From: Desulfuromonadaceae bacterium
GTDB taxonomy: Bacteria; Desulfobacterota; Desulfuromonadia; Desulfuromonadales; Syntrophotaleaceae
Length of the DNA stretch: 6,918 nt
NCBI GenBank assembly: GCA_021107335.1
Contig: JAIOSZ010000111.1
Location: 1-6,918, forward strand
Reading direction: 5' to 3'
The position numbers were made by a program, and so were the translations under genes. A model generated the notes under the pieces. It worked only from the letters and a program-made list of their open reading frames with translations. It made no database searches and was not told the origin of the DNA. Positions 1-5,674 of the stretch are shown in pieces. Position 1 is the first letter of the stretch. The number at the start of each line of letters is the position of its first letter.

Positions 1-331
1 GGATGAGGTAAAGGTCGAGATAGTCCGACTGCAAATCGGTAAGGGTCTTTTCCAGAGCCGGTTGCACATCCTCCGGCGCATGGCAATCGTTCCACAGTTT
101 AGAGGTGATCCACAACTGATCACGGCTGACTATGCCCTCCTTGAAGACCTCGTCTAAAGCCTGGCCGATCTCCGCCTCATTGCCATAGATAGGGGCGCAA
201 TCGATATGTCGATAGCCAAGGCGCACGGCTTCTTTGACCGCTCGGTATACATCGCCAGGGGCAGACTTCCAGGTTCCCAAACCCAGCATAGGCATTTGGT
301 CGCCGTTTACAAATTTCAGCTTTTTCATCAT
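1..331 (-). CDS. Aldo/keto reductase, N-terminal part (cut by window edge)
   Basis: The first 110 residues of an aldo/keto reductase, a cytoplasmic NAD(P)H-dependent enzyme that reduces aldehydes and ketones on a TIM barrel. I translated the minus strand by hand: it opens MMKKLKF and carries the family landmarks MPMLGLGTW (13-21), the GYRHIDCAPIYGNE block (39-52) with catalytic Asp44 and Tyr49, and ITSKLW with catalytic Lys78. It ends at DLYLI, just before the expected HWP motif with the fourth catalytic residue, which lies outside the window. The family is usually about 270-330 residues, so roughly a third is seen. Two adjacent ATG codons (331-329 and 328-326) follow a strong AGGAGG-type site; either could be the start. 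The gene is divergent from the esterase gene at 746. The substrate cannot be told from this part. Confidence 0.93.
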   Translation of the reverse strand, partial: MMKKLKFVNGDQMPMLGLGTWKSAPGDVYRAVKEAVRLGYRHIDCAPIYGNEAEIGQALDEVFKEGIVSRDQLWITSKLWNDCHAPEDVQPALEKTLTDLQSDYLDLYLI

Positions 332-334
332 TGT

Positions 335-343
335 CCTCCTCCT
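335..343 (-). promoter_or_regulatory. Ribosome binding site of the aldo/keto reductase
   Basis: Read on the minus strand, AAGGAGGAGGACA stands directly before ATGATG. The purine run supports the start at 331 or 328. GGAGG can be placed in two overlapping registers, so both ATG codons are within usable spacing. Confidence 0.75.
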
Positions 344-386
344 TGCTGCTTCCATGGCAGATTAACAACCACTGGTGGCCGCGTAT

Positions 387-406
387 ATTGTTCGAACCGG
401 AACGAT
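387..406. promoter_or_regulatory. Short dyad, possible operator upstream of the reductase
   Basis: ATTGTTC, a six-base spacer, then GAACGAT: 6 of 7 positions pair as an inverted repeat. It lies about 55-75 bases upstream of the reductase start, where a repressor or activator dimer could bind. An overlapping perfect 8-base palindrome GTTCGAAC lies at 390-397. No regulator gene is visible nearby, so a function is only inferred, and a chance dyad is quite possible. Confidence 0.25.
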
Positions 407-454
407 CCAGCCCATTAATTGTTACATTAAAGATGCATTCGCAAAAACTCATAG

Positions 455-581
455 GATGGCTAAGCAAAAATTGCGTCCTACAAGGCTTGGTGTTTTTTCA
501 GGGGCGAAGGCATACATCTAGTATGTCAAGGTCCTAAAAAAACAACCTAACGCTGTAGGTCGGACTTTTTGCGACGCCATC
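455..581. repeat. Long imperfect palindrome (MITE/REP-like intergenic element)
   Basis: The stretch begins GATGGC (455-460) and ends GCCATC (576-581), and it is symmetric about base 518. Pairing base i with base 1036-i without any gaps gives about 41 Watson-Crick pairs plus 3 G-T pairs in 61 positions. Paired blocks include GCAAAAA/TTTTTGC (464-470 with 566-572), CCTACA/TGTAGG (477-482 with 554-559), TTTTT/AAAAA (494-498 with 538-542) and the tip CATAC/GTATG (511-515 with 521-525) around a five-base loop. It lies between divergent genes, so a transcription-terminator role is unlikely. I see no transposase and no clear target-site duplication at its ends. From memory, similar palindromes recur between genes in Desulfuromonas/Geobacter-type genomes; this was not checked. 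Confidence 0.75.
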
Positions 582-666
582 AGTAAAGACTACCCCCACT
601 GAAAGGGCAGATCAACAATTAAGGACCATTGTCGCCCAGCTGAAGCGGCTCGACATGGTGAAATTA

Positions 667-695
667 TTGATTTTTTCTTCTTCAGCAGCTAGAGT
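667..695 (+). promoter_or_regulatory. Weak sigma70-like promoter candidate for the esterase
   Basis: TTGATT (667-672), a 17-base spacer and TAGAGT (690-695) fit a sigma70 promoter loosely, about 50 bases upstream of the esterase start. Both boxes deviate from consensus, and the T-rich spacer could make the match accidental. Confidence 0.3.
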
Positions 696-745
696 CGAAA
701 GATCATCCCATCACCTCCCCGTTCGCGAAAGGCGCAGCGATAATT

Positions 746-1327
746 ATGTCCTTTGCCGATGCTATACCACTGCGCCTCCTGGCCTTTGGCGACAGCCTGG
801 TGGCTGGCTTTGCCCTGTCACGTAAAGCAAGCTTCACAGTTCAGCTGGAAAAAGCCTTGTTCGCTGCTGGTTGTCCGGCCGAAGTCGTCAACGCCGGCAT
901 TCCGGGTGATACCAGCGCCGGTGGTCAAGCCCGCCTGCAACAAGCCCTTGCTATCGAACCGGATCTGGTATTGCTCGAATTCGGCGCCAACGACAACCTG
1001 CTCGGTCAGGCCCCGGCTAATCTGGAAGCCAACCTCGAAGCGATAATCCAAGGCTTTCGAGACAACGGCATTCCAGTGTTACTGACCGACATTAAGCCCC
1101 TGCGAGATCTGGGTGAAAGCTACCGGACGGAATTCTCCGAGGTCTTTTCCCGCCTGGCAGCCAAATACCAATTACCCTTCTACGACGACTTTCTTGCCGG
1201 CGTGGCCGGTAAACCGGAACTCAATAAAGCGGACGGCATTCATCCCAACCCCAAGGGAGTCAAAGAGATTGTCCTCCGCCTGGCACCACTGGTGATCGAG
1301 ACTTTAAGAGGGCTGCCACAAGGCTGA
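746..1327 (+). CDS. SGNH/GDSL hydrolase, TesA-like arylesterase / lysophospholipase
   Basis: A complete 193-residue serine esterase of the SGNH fold. Family members such as E. coli TesA cleave acyl-thioesters, lysophospholipids and aryl esters. All four signature blocks are present: FGDSL with nucleophile Ser17, the NAGIPGDTS block with oxyanion Gly54, FGAND with Asn82, and DGIHPNPKG with Asp163 and His166 completing the triad. The length matches the compact TesA class. Unlike E. coli TesA there is no signal peptide: the GDSL block starts at residue 14, so the enzyme should stay in the cytoplasm unless the start is misplaced upstream. The ATG at 746 has only a weak purine run (AAAGG, 728-732) about 13 bases upstream. 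The next gene has its own promoter candidate, so this is probably a single-gene unit. The physiological substrate is unknown. Confidence 0.93.
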   Translation: MSFADAIPLRLLAFGDSLVAGFALSRKASFTVQLEKALFAAGCPAEVVNAGIPGDTSAGGQARLQQALAIEPDLVLLEFGANDNLLGQAPANLEANLEAIIQGFRDNGIPVLLTDIKPLRDLGESYRTEFSEVFSRLAAKYQLPFYDDFLAGVAGKPELNKADGIHPNPKGVKEIVLRLAPLVIETLRGLPQG

Positions 1328-1329
1328 CC

Positions 1330-1357
1330 TTGACAGTAAAAAACAACGCGATATCGT
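1330..1357 (+). promoter_or_regulatory. Sigma70-like promoter candidate for the glycine-zipper lipoprotein gene
   Basis: A perfect -35 box TTGACA (1330-1335), a 16-base spacer and TATCGT (1352-1357) as -10, lying in the 107-base gap between the esterase and the lipoprotein gene. Transcription from here would give a 5' leader of roughly 70 bases. Confidence 0.4.
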
Positions 1358-1383
1358 TATCTTATCGACACTGAATATGACTA

Positions 1384-1411
1384 CTTCAGACGCCGTCCAG
1401 GTGCTCTGAAG
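1384..1411 (+). promoter_or_regulatory. Inverted repeat in the leader of the lipoprotein gene
   Basis: CTTCAGA (1384-1390) and TCTGAAG (1405-1411) pair perfectly over 7 bases around a 14-base loop. No U-run follows, so it is not a typical terminator. It sits 11 bases before the ribosome binding site and could be an operator or a leader hairpin, but it could also be chance. Confidence 0.25.
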
Positions 1412-1422
1412 GGTCAAACACG

Positions 1423-1428
1423 GGAGGT
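1423..1428 (+). promoter_or_regulatory. Strong ribosome binding site of the lipoprotein gene
   Basis: GGAGGT six bases before the ATG at 1435 is a near-ideal Shine-Dalgarno match. It fixes the start that gives the lipoprotein signal peptide. Confidence 0.8.
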
Positions 1429-1434
1429 AAGATC

Positions 1435-1905
1435 ATGCGAAAAGCCATTGTTTTCTTGACCCTATTCTGCCTGGTTCTAGCGGGCTGCGCTCCGGTCATG
1501 GGACCGAAAGAAACCGGCGGCACGATCGTCGGGGCCGGCGCCGGGGCTCTGCTCGGATCGCAGATCGGTGGCGGTTCCGGCCAGCTGGTGGCTGTGGCCA
1601 TCGGCACCTTGGCCGGGGCTTTGGCTGGCCAAGAAGTGGGCCGCTCCCTAGACCGGGCCGACCGCCTGGCCATGGAGCGCAACGCCCAGTATGCCCTTGA
1701 ATACACCCGCACCAATCAGGCCACCGGCTGGCGCAATCCCGACAGCGGCAACTACGGCAATGTCAGGCCCGTGGAAACCTATCAGACCAGCGGCGGCCAG
1801 TATTGCCGTGAGTACCAGCAGACCGTGGTTGTTGGCGGCCAACAGCAACAGGCTTACGGTACCGCCTGCCGGCAACCGGACGGCAGTTGGAAAATCATCC
1901 GCTGA
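1435..1905 (+). CDS. Glycine-zipper surface-antigen-type lipoprotein
   Basis: A 156-residue protein, recognisable as the glycine-zipper / 17-kDa surface antigen (RT0821/Lpp0805) type of outer-membrane lipoprotein. Residues 1-17 form a signal peptide (MRKAIVF, then a hydrophobic core) ending in the lipobox LAGC, with Cys18 as the lipidated residue; Ala19 at +2 favours outer-membrane sorting by the usual rule. Residues about 28-70 are a glycine zipper with repeated small-residue spacing (GAGAGALLG, GGGSG, GTLAGALAGQEVG), able to pack as a membrane-inserting helical hairpin. The C-terminus (about 120-156) has the family's CREYQQT and YGTACRQPDGSW motifs, with Cys residues at both ends. No catalytic role is known; family members are linked to envelope integrity. 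It stands alone between its own promoter candidate and a hairpin, upstream of the MCE operon. Confidence 0.9.
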   Translation: MRKAIVFLTLFCLVLAGCAPVMGPKETGGTIVGAGAGALLGSQIGGGSGQLVAVAIGTLAGALAGQEVGRSLDRADRLAMERNAQYALEYTRTNQATGWRNPDSGNYGNVRPVETYQTSGGQYCREYQQTVVVGGQQQQAYGTACRQPDGSWKIIR

Positions 1906-1932
1906 CTTAAGTTGATGTTCCTTGTCTCTGGT

Positions 1933-1961
1933 GCAGCCCGGCCAATTGTTGGCCGGGCTGC
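1933..1961 (+). terminator. Perfect 13-bp hairpin, probable terminator without a U-tract
   Basis: GCAGCCCGGCCAA (1933-1945), loop TTG, then its exact complement (1949-1961) make a very stable GC-rich stem 27 bases after the lipoprotein stop codon. The position suits a terminator for that gene. No T-run follows on either strand, so intrinsic termination would be inefficient; it may act as an mRNA 3'-end stabiliser or allow read-through into the MCE operon. Confidence 0.6.
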
Positions 1962-2009
1962 TATCAGCATCAAACCTCTGCTTTTCAGCGATTGACGAGA
2001 CGATCCTTC

Positions 2010-3161
2010 ATGACCCGTAGCGCAGACCATGCCACAGCGTCAACAGCCACCCTGACCGTCGATGACAGTCGCCCAGAGCTGTTATCGCTGACCATCGCCG
2101 GCCGTCTCGACTTGGCCGGCGCCACGGCTCTATGGCAAACCGCCTGCGCATTGATAGAGCAACGCCGCCCTCGGCAACTACTGCTTATGGCGACGGATAT
2201 CGACTATTGCGACGGCACCGGTATCGGCCTGCTGGTTGAAATGGAACGCCAAACACTACGGCACGGCGGTAGCTTTAAACTGGATGGACTGCGCGACGAG
2301 TTTGCCAAGCTGCGAGAACAATTTGAACTGAGCGAACTAGCCGAACTGCCGAGTTCTCGACCTGAACCTTGCTGCCTGCCGGAAGCCACCGGCATGGCAG
2401 TGGCTAAAACCTGGCATGCCCTGCGAGCCTTGGTAGCCTTTACCGGTGAATTGAGTGTGGCGATGCTGGCTGCATTACGCCGCCCCCAGTCTATTCGCTG
2501 GCGAGATGTCTGGTTAATCGCCGAAAAAGCTGGGGCAGATGCCCTGCCCATCGTTGCTCTACTGAGTTTTCTGGTCGGCTTGATCATGGCTTTTCAGGCC
2601 GCCATTCCCATGCGCCAATTCGGCACCGAGATCTACGTCGCCAACCTGATCGGCCTGGCGACCCTGCGCGAACTCGGCCCCCTGATGACGGCTATCATTC
2701 TGGCCGGCCGCTCCGCCTCAGCCTTTGCCGCTGAAATAGGTACCATGAAGGTCAACGAGGAGATCGACGCCCTGACCACCATGGGCCTTAACCCGGTGCC
2801 CTTTCTGGTGGTCACCCGGGTATTGGCGGCACTGTTTGTCACGCCACTACTCACCCTGTTTGCCGACCTTTTCGGCCTGGCCGGCGGCTCAGTGGTGCTG
2901 CTATCCCTTAACTATCCGTTGGTCACCTACATTCACCAGGTCCAATCCGCCGTCAGTATGGGTGACTGCCTCGGCGGGCTAGCCAAATCCTTGGTGTTCG
3001 GCATTATTATCGCCGCCATCGGTTGCCTGCACGGATTGCGAGCCGGCAGTGGCGCCAGCGCCGTGGGCGATGCCGCCACTCGGGCGGTGGTCAGCGGTAT
3101 TGTTCTGATCGTCATCGGTGACGGTATCTTTTCTGTGCTCTACTACTATCTAGGCATTTAA
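2010..3161 (+). CDS. mlaE: MlaE-type lipid ABC transporter permease with N-terminal STAS domain
   Basis: The inner-membrane permease of an MCE-type phospholipid/lipid transporter, fused to an MlaB-like STAS domain. Residues about 12-110 are the STAS part (LTIAGRLDLAGA; DIDYCDGTGIGLL, with Thr70 where MlaB proteins keep a functionally important Thr/Ser). Residues about 130-383 are the MlaE permease, with hydrophobic segments and the hallmark motifs RELGP (220-224) and GTMKVNEEIDAL (244-255), which lie on the cytoplasmic coupling side. In E. coli, MlaB is a separate subunit that stabilises the ATPase; here it is built in. I chose the ATG at 2010; an in-frame TTG at 1992 would add six residues but has no better ribosome binding site. 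It is first in the operon, with a four-base gap to the ATPase gene. No convincing promoter is seen directly upstream. Confidence 0.94.
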   Translation: MTRSADHATASTATLTVDDSRPELLSLTIAGRLDLAGATALWQTACALIEQRRPRQLLLMATDIDYCDGTGIGLLVEMERQTLRHGGSFKLDGLRDEFAKLREQFELSELAELPSSRPEPCCLPEATGMAVAKTWHALRALVAFTGELSVAMLAALRRPQSIRWRDVWLIAEKAGADALPIVALLSFLVGLIMAFQAAIPMRQFGTEIYVANLIGLATLRELGPLMTAIILAGRSASAFAAEIGTMKVNEEIDALTTMGLNPVPFLVVTRVLAALFVTPLLTLFADLFGLAGGSVVLLSLNYPLVTYIHQVQSAVSMGDCLGGLAKSLVFGIIIAAIGCLHGLRAGSGASAVGDAATRAVVSGIVLIVIGDGIFSVLYYYLGI

Positions 3162-3165
3162 CTTC

Positions 3166-3924
3166 ATGGAAACAGCCGCCACACCCATAATCGAAGTCCA
3201 GAGATTGACCGCCGCCTACGGCGAGGAAACAATTCTCGAAAACCTCTCCTTTACGGTTAACCGTGGTGCGGTATTCGTCATCCTTGGAGGTTCCGGTTGT
3301 GGCAAAAGCACCCTGCTTAAGCATCTGATCGGCCTCTATCAGCCAGCCAATGGGCAGATATTTATCGACGGTCAAGATCTGGTTTCCACTTATGGAGAAT
3401 CCCGCCAGACCTTACTACGCAAGATCGGTGTCATGTATCAACACGGCGCCCTGTTCGGCTCGATGACCCTGCTGGAGAACCTCTGTCTCCCCCTGGAGGA
3501 ATTTACCGAACTGCCGGAGACGGCTCGCAATCTGATCGCCACCATGAATCTGTCGCTGGTGGGGCTTGCCGACTACCATCATTATTACCCCGCCGAGATT
3601 AGCGGTGGCATGCGTAAGCGGGCGGCCATTGCCCGTGCCATGGTACTGGGACCGCAGATCCTGTTTCTTGACGAACCATCAGCGGGGCTCGACCCCATTA
3701 CCTCGGCAGAAATGGATGAGCTGATCCTGCGTCTGGCGGGCAGCCTGGGGATGACCATTGTTGCCGTCAGCCACGAACTACCAAGCATCCATGCCATCGC
3801 CGACCAAGCGATCATGCTCGACAAAGAGACCAAAGGCATTGTCGCGAACGGAACGCCACAGCAACTGGCCCACAGCGTCAATCCACACGTGCGCCAATTC
3901 TTTGCCCGTCAAGCGGGAAGCTAA
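3166..3924 (+). CDS. mlaF: MlaF-type ATPase of the MCE lipid transporter
   Basis: A complete 252-residue ABC ATPase that powers the permease. Visible motifs: Walker A GGSGCGKST (41-49, Lys47), Q-loop Gln92 in VMYQHGALF, ABC signature SGGMRKR (146-152), Walker B ILFLDEP (165-171, Glu170), D-loop SAGLDP (172-177) and H-loop His203 in VSHEL. The YQHGALF and SGGMRKRAAIARA sequences are typical of the MlaF/Ttg2A branch rather than of other ABC ATPases. The length is close to that of E. coli MlaF. It starts four bases after the permease stop codon and lacks a strong ribosome binding site of its own, so translational coupling is likely. It is followed by a 53-base gap, the largest in the operon. Confidence 0.95.
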   Translation: METAATPIIEVQRLTAAYGEETILENLSFTVNRGAVFVILGGSGCGKSTLLKHLIGLYQPANGQIFIDGQDLVSTYGESRQTLLRKIGVMYQHGALFGSMTLLENLCLPLEEFTELPETARNLIATMNLSLVGLADYHHYYPAEISGGMRKRAAIARAMVLGPQILFLDEPSAGLDPITSAEMDELILRLAGSLGMTIVAVSHELPSIHAIADQAIMLDKETKGIVANGTPQQLAHSVNPHVRQFFARQAGS

Positions 3925-3931
3925 GCATTGG

Positions 3932-3946
3932 AATACAACCTGTATT
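3932..3946 (+). repeat. Small hairpin between the ATPase and MCE genes
   Basis: AATACA, loop ACC, TGTATT: a perfect 6-bp stem in the only sizeable gap inside the operon. No U-run follows, so it is unlikely to be a terminator. It could tune mRNA processing or the relative expression of the downstream genes, or it may be chance. Confidence 0.3.
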
Positions 3947-3977
3947 GGATGGATAATCGGAGGGGAAGGCTGTCACC

Positions 3978-4961
3978 ATGAGTGAACGTGCCAATTACTT
4001 CAAAATAGGCCTGTTCGTATTATGCGGAGCGGTTATTGCCGTGGCAGGGTTGCTGGCCCTCGGTGCCGGCTCAATGCTGCAAAAAAAATTCTTCGCCGAA
4101 TCCTACTTTGAGGAATCGGTACAGGGACTCGACATCGGCTCGCCCATCAAGTTTCGCGGGGTACAGATCGGCCAGGTCGAAACCATTACCCTGGTGGGAG
4201 CCGAATACCCGACGGAGAAACGCTACGTGCTGGTGCGCTTCTCCCTCTATCGGGATGCCATCGGCGCCCTGAGCCAGGCGGCGGTCAAACGCTTTGTCGA
4301 CAGTGAGATGGAGAAGGGCCTGAGGGTACGACTGGCCTTTCAGGGGGTCACCGGGACAGCCTACCTCGAAGCGGACTACCTAGAGGCCGACCGGGCTCCC
4401 TGGTTGAGCATCGACTGGCAACCAAACTATCCCTTTTTACCCTCTGCGCCGAGTACCATCACCCGCTACAGCGAGGCCATCGATGGAATCCTGAAGAATA
4501 TCGAACAGATCGATGTTCAGGCCATAGCCTCCGGTCTGGAAACAGCCCTGGCCGCGATGAACGGTTTCATGGAGAAGGCCCAAGTGGGCGAAATCGGCCA
4601 ACAGACCGTGCAGTTAATGACCGAACTACGCGCCACTAACCGGCGCCTGGAGCGGATGCTGAAAAAGGCCGAAACCCCCGTCGATACCATTCTGCAAGAG
4701 TTGCCGAAGACGGTGCAGAACCTCAACCGGTTGACGGCACAACTCAATGCCCTGGCCGGCGATCTGCCGGAAAATATCGCCCCCCTCGGCAGCACCCTGC
4801 GTCGCCTCAACGGCTTGCTGGCCGCCGAACAACAGACCATTGAAGAGACCCTGGACAACATTCAACAGGTGTCGGAAAACCTGCGCGACATCACTGACGA
4901 CGCGCGCCGCTATCCGGCGCAGATGTTGCTCGGCGCCCCGCCACCGCCCGTGGAGCCATAA
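3978..4961 (+). CDS. mlaD: MlaD-like MCE-domain protein with long helical C-terminus
   Basis: A 327-residue substrate-binding subunit of the MCE transporter, anchored in the inner membrane and facing the periplasm. Residues about 10-30 form one membrane helix (IGLFVLCGAVIAVAGLLALG). Residues about 40-135 form one MCE domain, with GLDIGSPIKFRGVQIGQV at 50-67 and the closing GVTGTAYLEADYL at 123-135. MCE domains assemble as hexameric rings around a hydrophobic pore. After a proline-rich linker (141-160), residues about 162-310 look largely helical, with leucine/isoleucine-rich repeats, and the tail ends PPPPVEP. E. coli MlaD is about 183 residues, so the extension of roughly 140 is notable; it recalls the helical needle of PqiB or actinobacterial Mce proteins. 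A GGAGGGGAAGG stretch precedes the ATG. The next gene follows after three bases. Confidence 0.92.
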   Translation: MSERANYFKIGLFVLCGAVIAVAGLLALGAGSMLQKKFFAESYFEESVQGLDIGSPIKFRGVQIGQVETITLVGAEYPTEKRYVLVRFSLYRDAIGALSQAAVKRFVDSEMEKGLRVRLAFQGVTGTAYLEADYLEADRAPWLSIDWQPNYPFLPSAPSTITRYSEAIDGILKNIEQIDVQAIASGLETALAAMNGFMEKAQVGEIGQQTVQLMTELRATNRRLERMLKKAETPVDTILQELPKTVQNLNRLTAQLNALAGDLPENIAPLGSTLRRLNGLLAAEQQTIEETLDNIQQVSENLRDITDDARRYPAQMLLGAPPPPVEP

Positions 4962-4964
4962 ACC

Positions 4965-5615
4965 ATGTTCAGCATCCGCTACCGACATCTGCCCTGGCTG
5001 ATACTACCGGCCTTGTTTCTGCTGACTGGCTGCCTGCGCCTGGAAAAGCCCTATCCGCAGAAGAGCGCCTACCGCCTTGAAGCCATCCCCGCCACCACCA
5101 CACAGCAACCTCTGTCGAACCGGGTCCTGCAGATTGGCAAATTCGACAGCGCCCCGGCCTATCGCAGCAAAGGTTTCATCTACCGCACCGGTGAGCAGAC
5201 CTGGCAGAGCGACTATTACCACGAATTCTTTACCCCGCCGACAGCCATGCTCACCGAGCAATGTCGCCGCTGGCTGCAGCAAACGGGGCTCTTCGGCCAG
5301 ATCAATCAGGGGGGCTACCCGCTGGCCAGCGATCTGTTGCAGGGCCGCATTGTCGCCCTTCATGGCGACTACCGTCCTGGTCGGGCGCCCATGGCGGTAC
5401 TGGAACTGCAATTGACCCTCATCAACGAGAGTAGAACTCCGGCCCACACCGACCTCAACCGGCTCTATCGCCGCAGCTTGCCCCTGGTGGATAGAGAGCC
5501 TGCCACATTGGTCAAGGCCTGGAATGAGGCATTGGCCGACATTCTGCGCGAATTCGAGGCCCAACTGCGGCTGGACCAAAATTCCCTCACGCAGAAGCAG
5601 GATCCGGCACAATAG
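4965..5615 (+). CDS. ABC-transport auxiliary lipoprotein, PqiC-like
   Basis: A 216-residue lipoprotein, last gene of the MCE operon. Residues 1-22 are a signal peptide (charged start, LILPALFLLTG core) with lipobox LTGC; Cys23 would be lipidated, and Leu24 at +2 gives no inner-membrane retention signal. The mature part (about 30-200) fits the ABC-type transport auxiliary lipoprotein family to which PqiC belongs: YRLEA, then RVLQIGKFDSAPAYRSKGFIYR, YYHEFFTPP, and an amphipathic C-terminal region (ALADILREFEAQL). Assignment is by motif style and operon position. In Pqi systems this subunit sits at the outer membrane and meets the MCE needle. A GGAG at 4952-4955 lies nine bases before the ATG. 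A long open frame on the opposite strand (5004-5684) is a shadow. Confidence 0.85.
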   Translation: MFSIRYRHLPWLILPALFLLTGCLRLEKPYPQKSAYRLEAIPATTTQQPLSNRVLQIGKFDSAPAYRSKGFIYRTGEQTWQSDYYHEFFTPPTAMLTEQCRRWLQQTGLFGQINQGGYPLASDLLQGRIVALHGDYRPGRAPMAVLELQLTLINESRTPAHTDLNRLYRRSLPLVDREPATLVKAWNEALADILREFEAQLRLDQNSLTQKQDPAQ

Positions 5616-5674
5616 CCGAACCCTGCTGTTTACACCAATGGCTCCCCATCTCCTCAAGCCTGTCAGCAAGTGTT

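Larger units (their letters stand above)
332..745. other. Divergent intergenic region without a supported gene
   Basis: About 410 bases between the divergent reductase and esterase genes. It holds the reductase ribosome binding site (335-343), a short dyad (387-406), a 127-bp palindromic element (455-581) and a weak sigma70-like promoter for the esterase (667-695). Short open frames here have no ribosome binding site, and I recognised no protein-family motif in them. The stretch 582-666 shows nothing I can name. Base composition is visibly more AT-rich than in the neighbouring genes, as expected for a regulatory region. Confidence 0.7.

Noticed and set aside
206..537. Short plus-strand open frames over the reductase start and the palindrome
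   Set aside because: The minus-strand reductase has clear catalytic motifs in the first part. The rest runs through the palindromic element, and neither frame has a good ribosome binding site.
455..581. The palindrome as a bidirectional terminator
   Set aside because: Both flanking genes are transcribed away from it, so there is no incoming transcript to terminate inside this window.
585..745. Possible gene remnant in the open plus-strand frame just before the esterase (translation includes TIVAQLKRLDMVKLL)
   Set aside because: It lacks a start codon with a ribosome binding site, matches no family I recognise, and soon loses protein-like composition.
1386..1715. Open frame on the minus strand opposite the glycine-zipper lipoprotein
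   Set aside because: Its proline/alanine/serine-rich translation is what the complement of a Gly/Ala-rich zipper gives. It has no ribosome binding site or family motif.
1992..2009. TTG start for the permease, 18 bases upstream of the chosen ATG
   Set aside because: There is no better ribosome binding site for the TTG and the added six residues match nothing in the STAS domain, so the ATG at 2010 is preferred. The TTG is not strictly excluded.
4517..4988. Two overlapping minus-strand open frames opposite the MCE gene
   Set aside because: They arise from the high-GC complementary strand of a well-supported gene and carry no recognisable domain.
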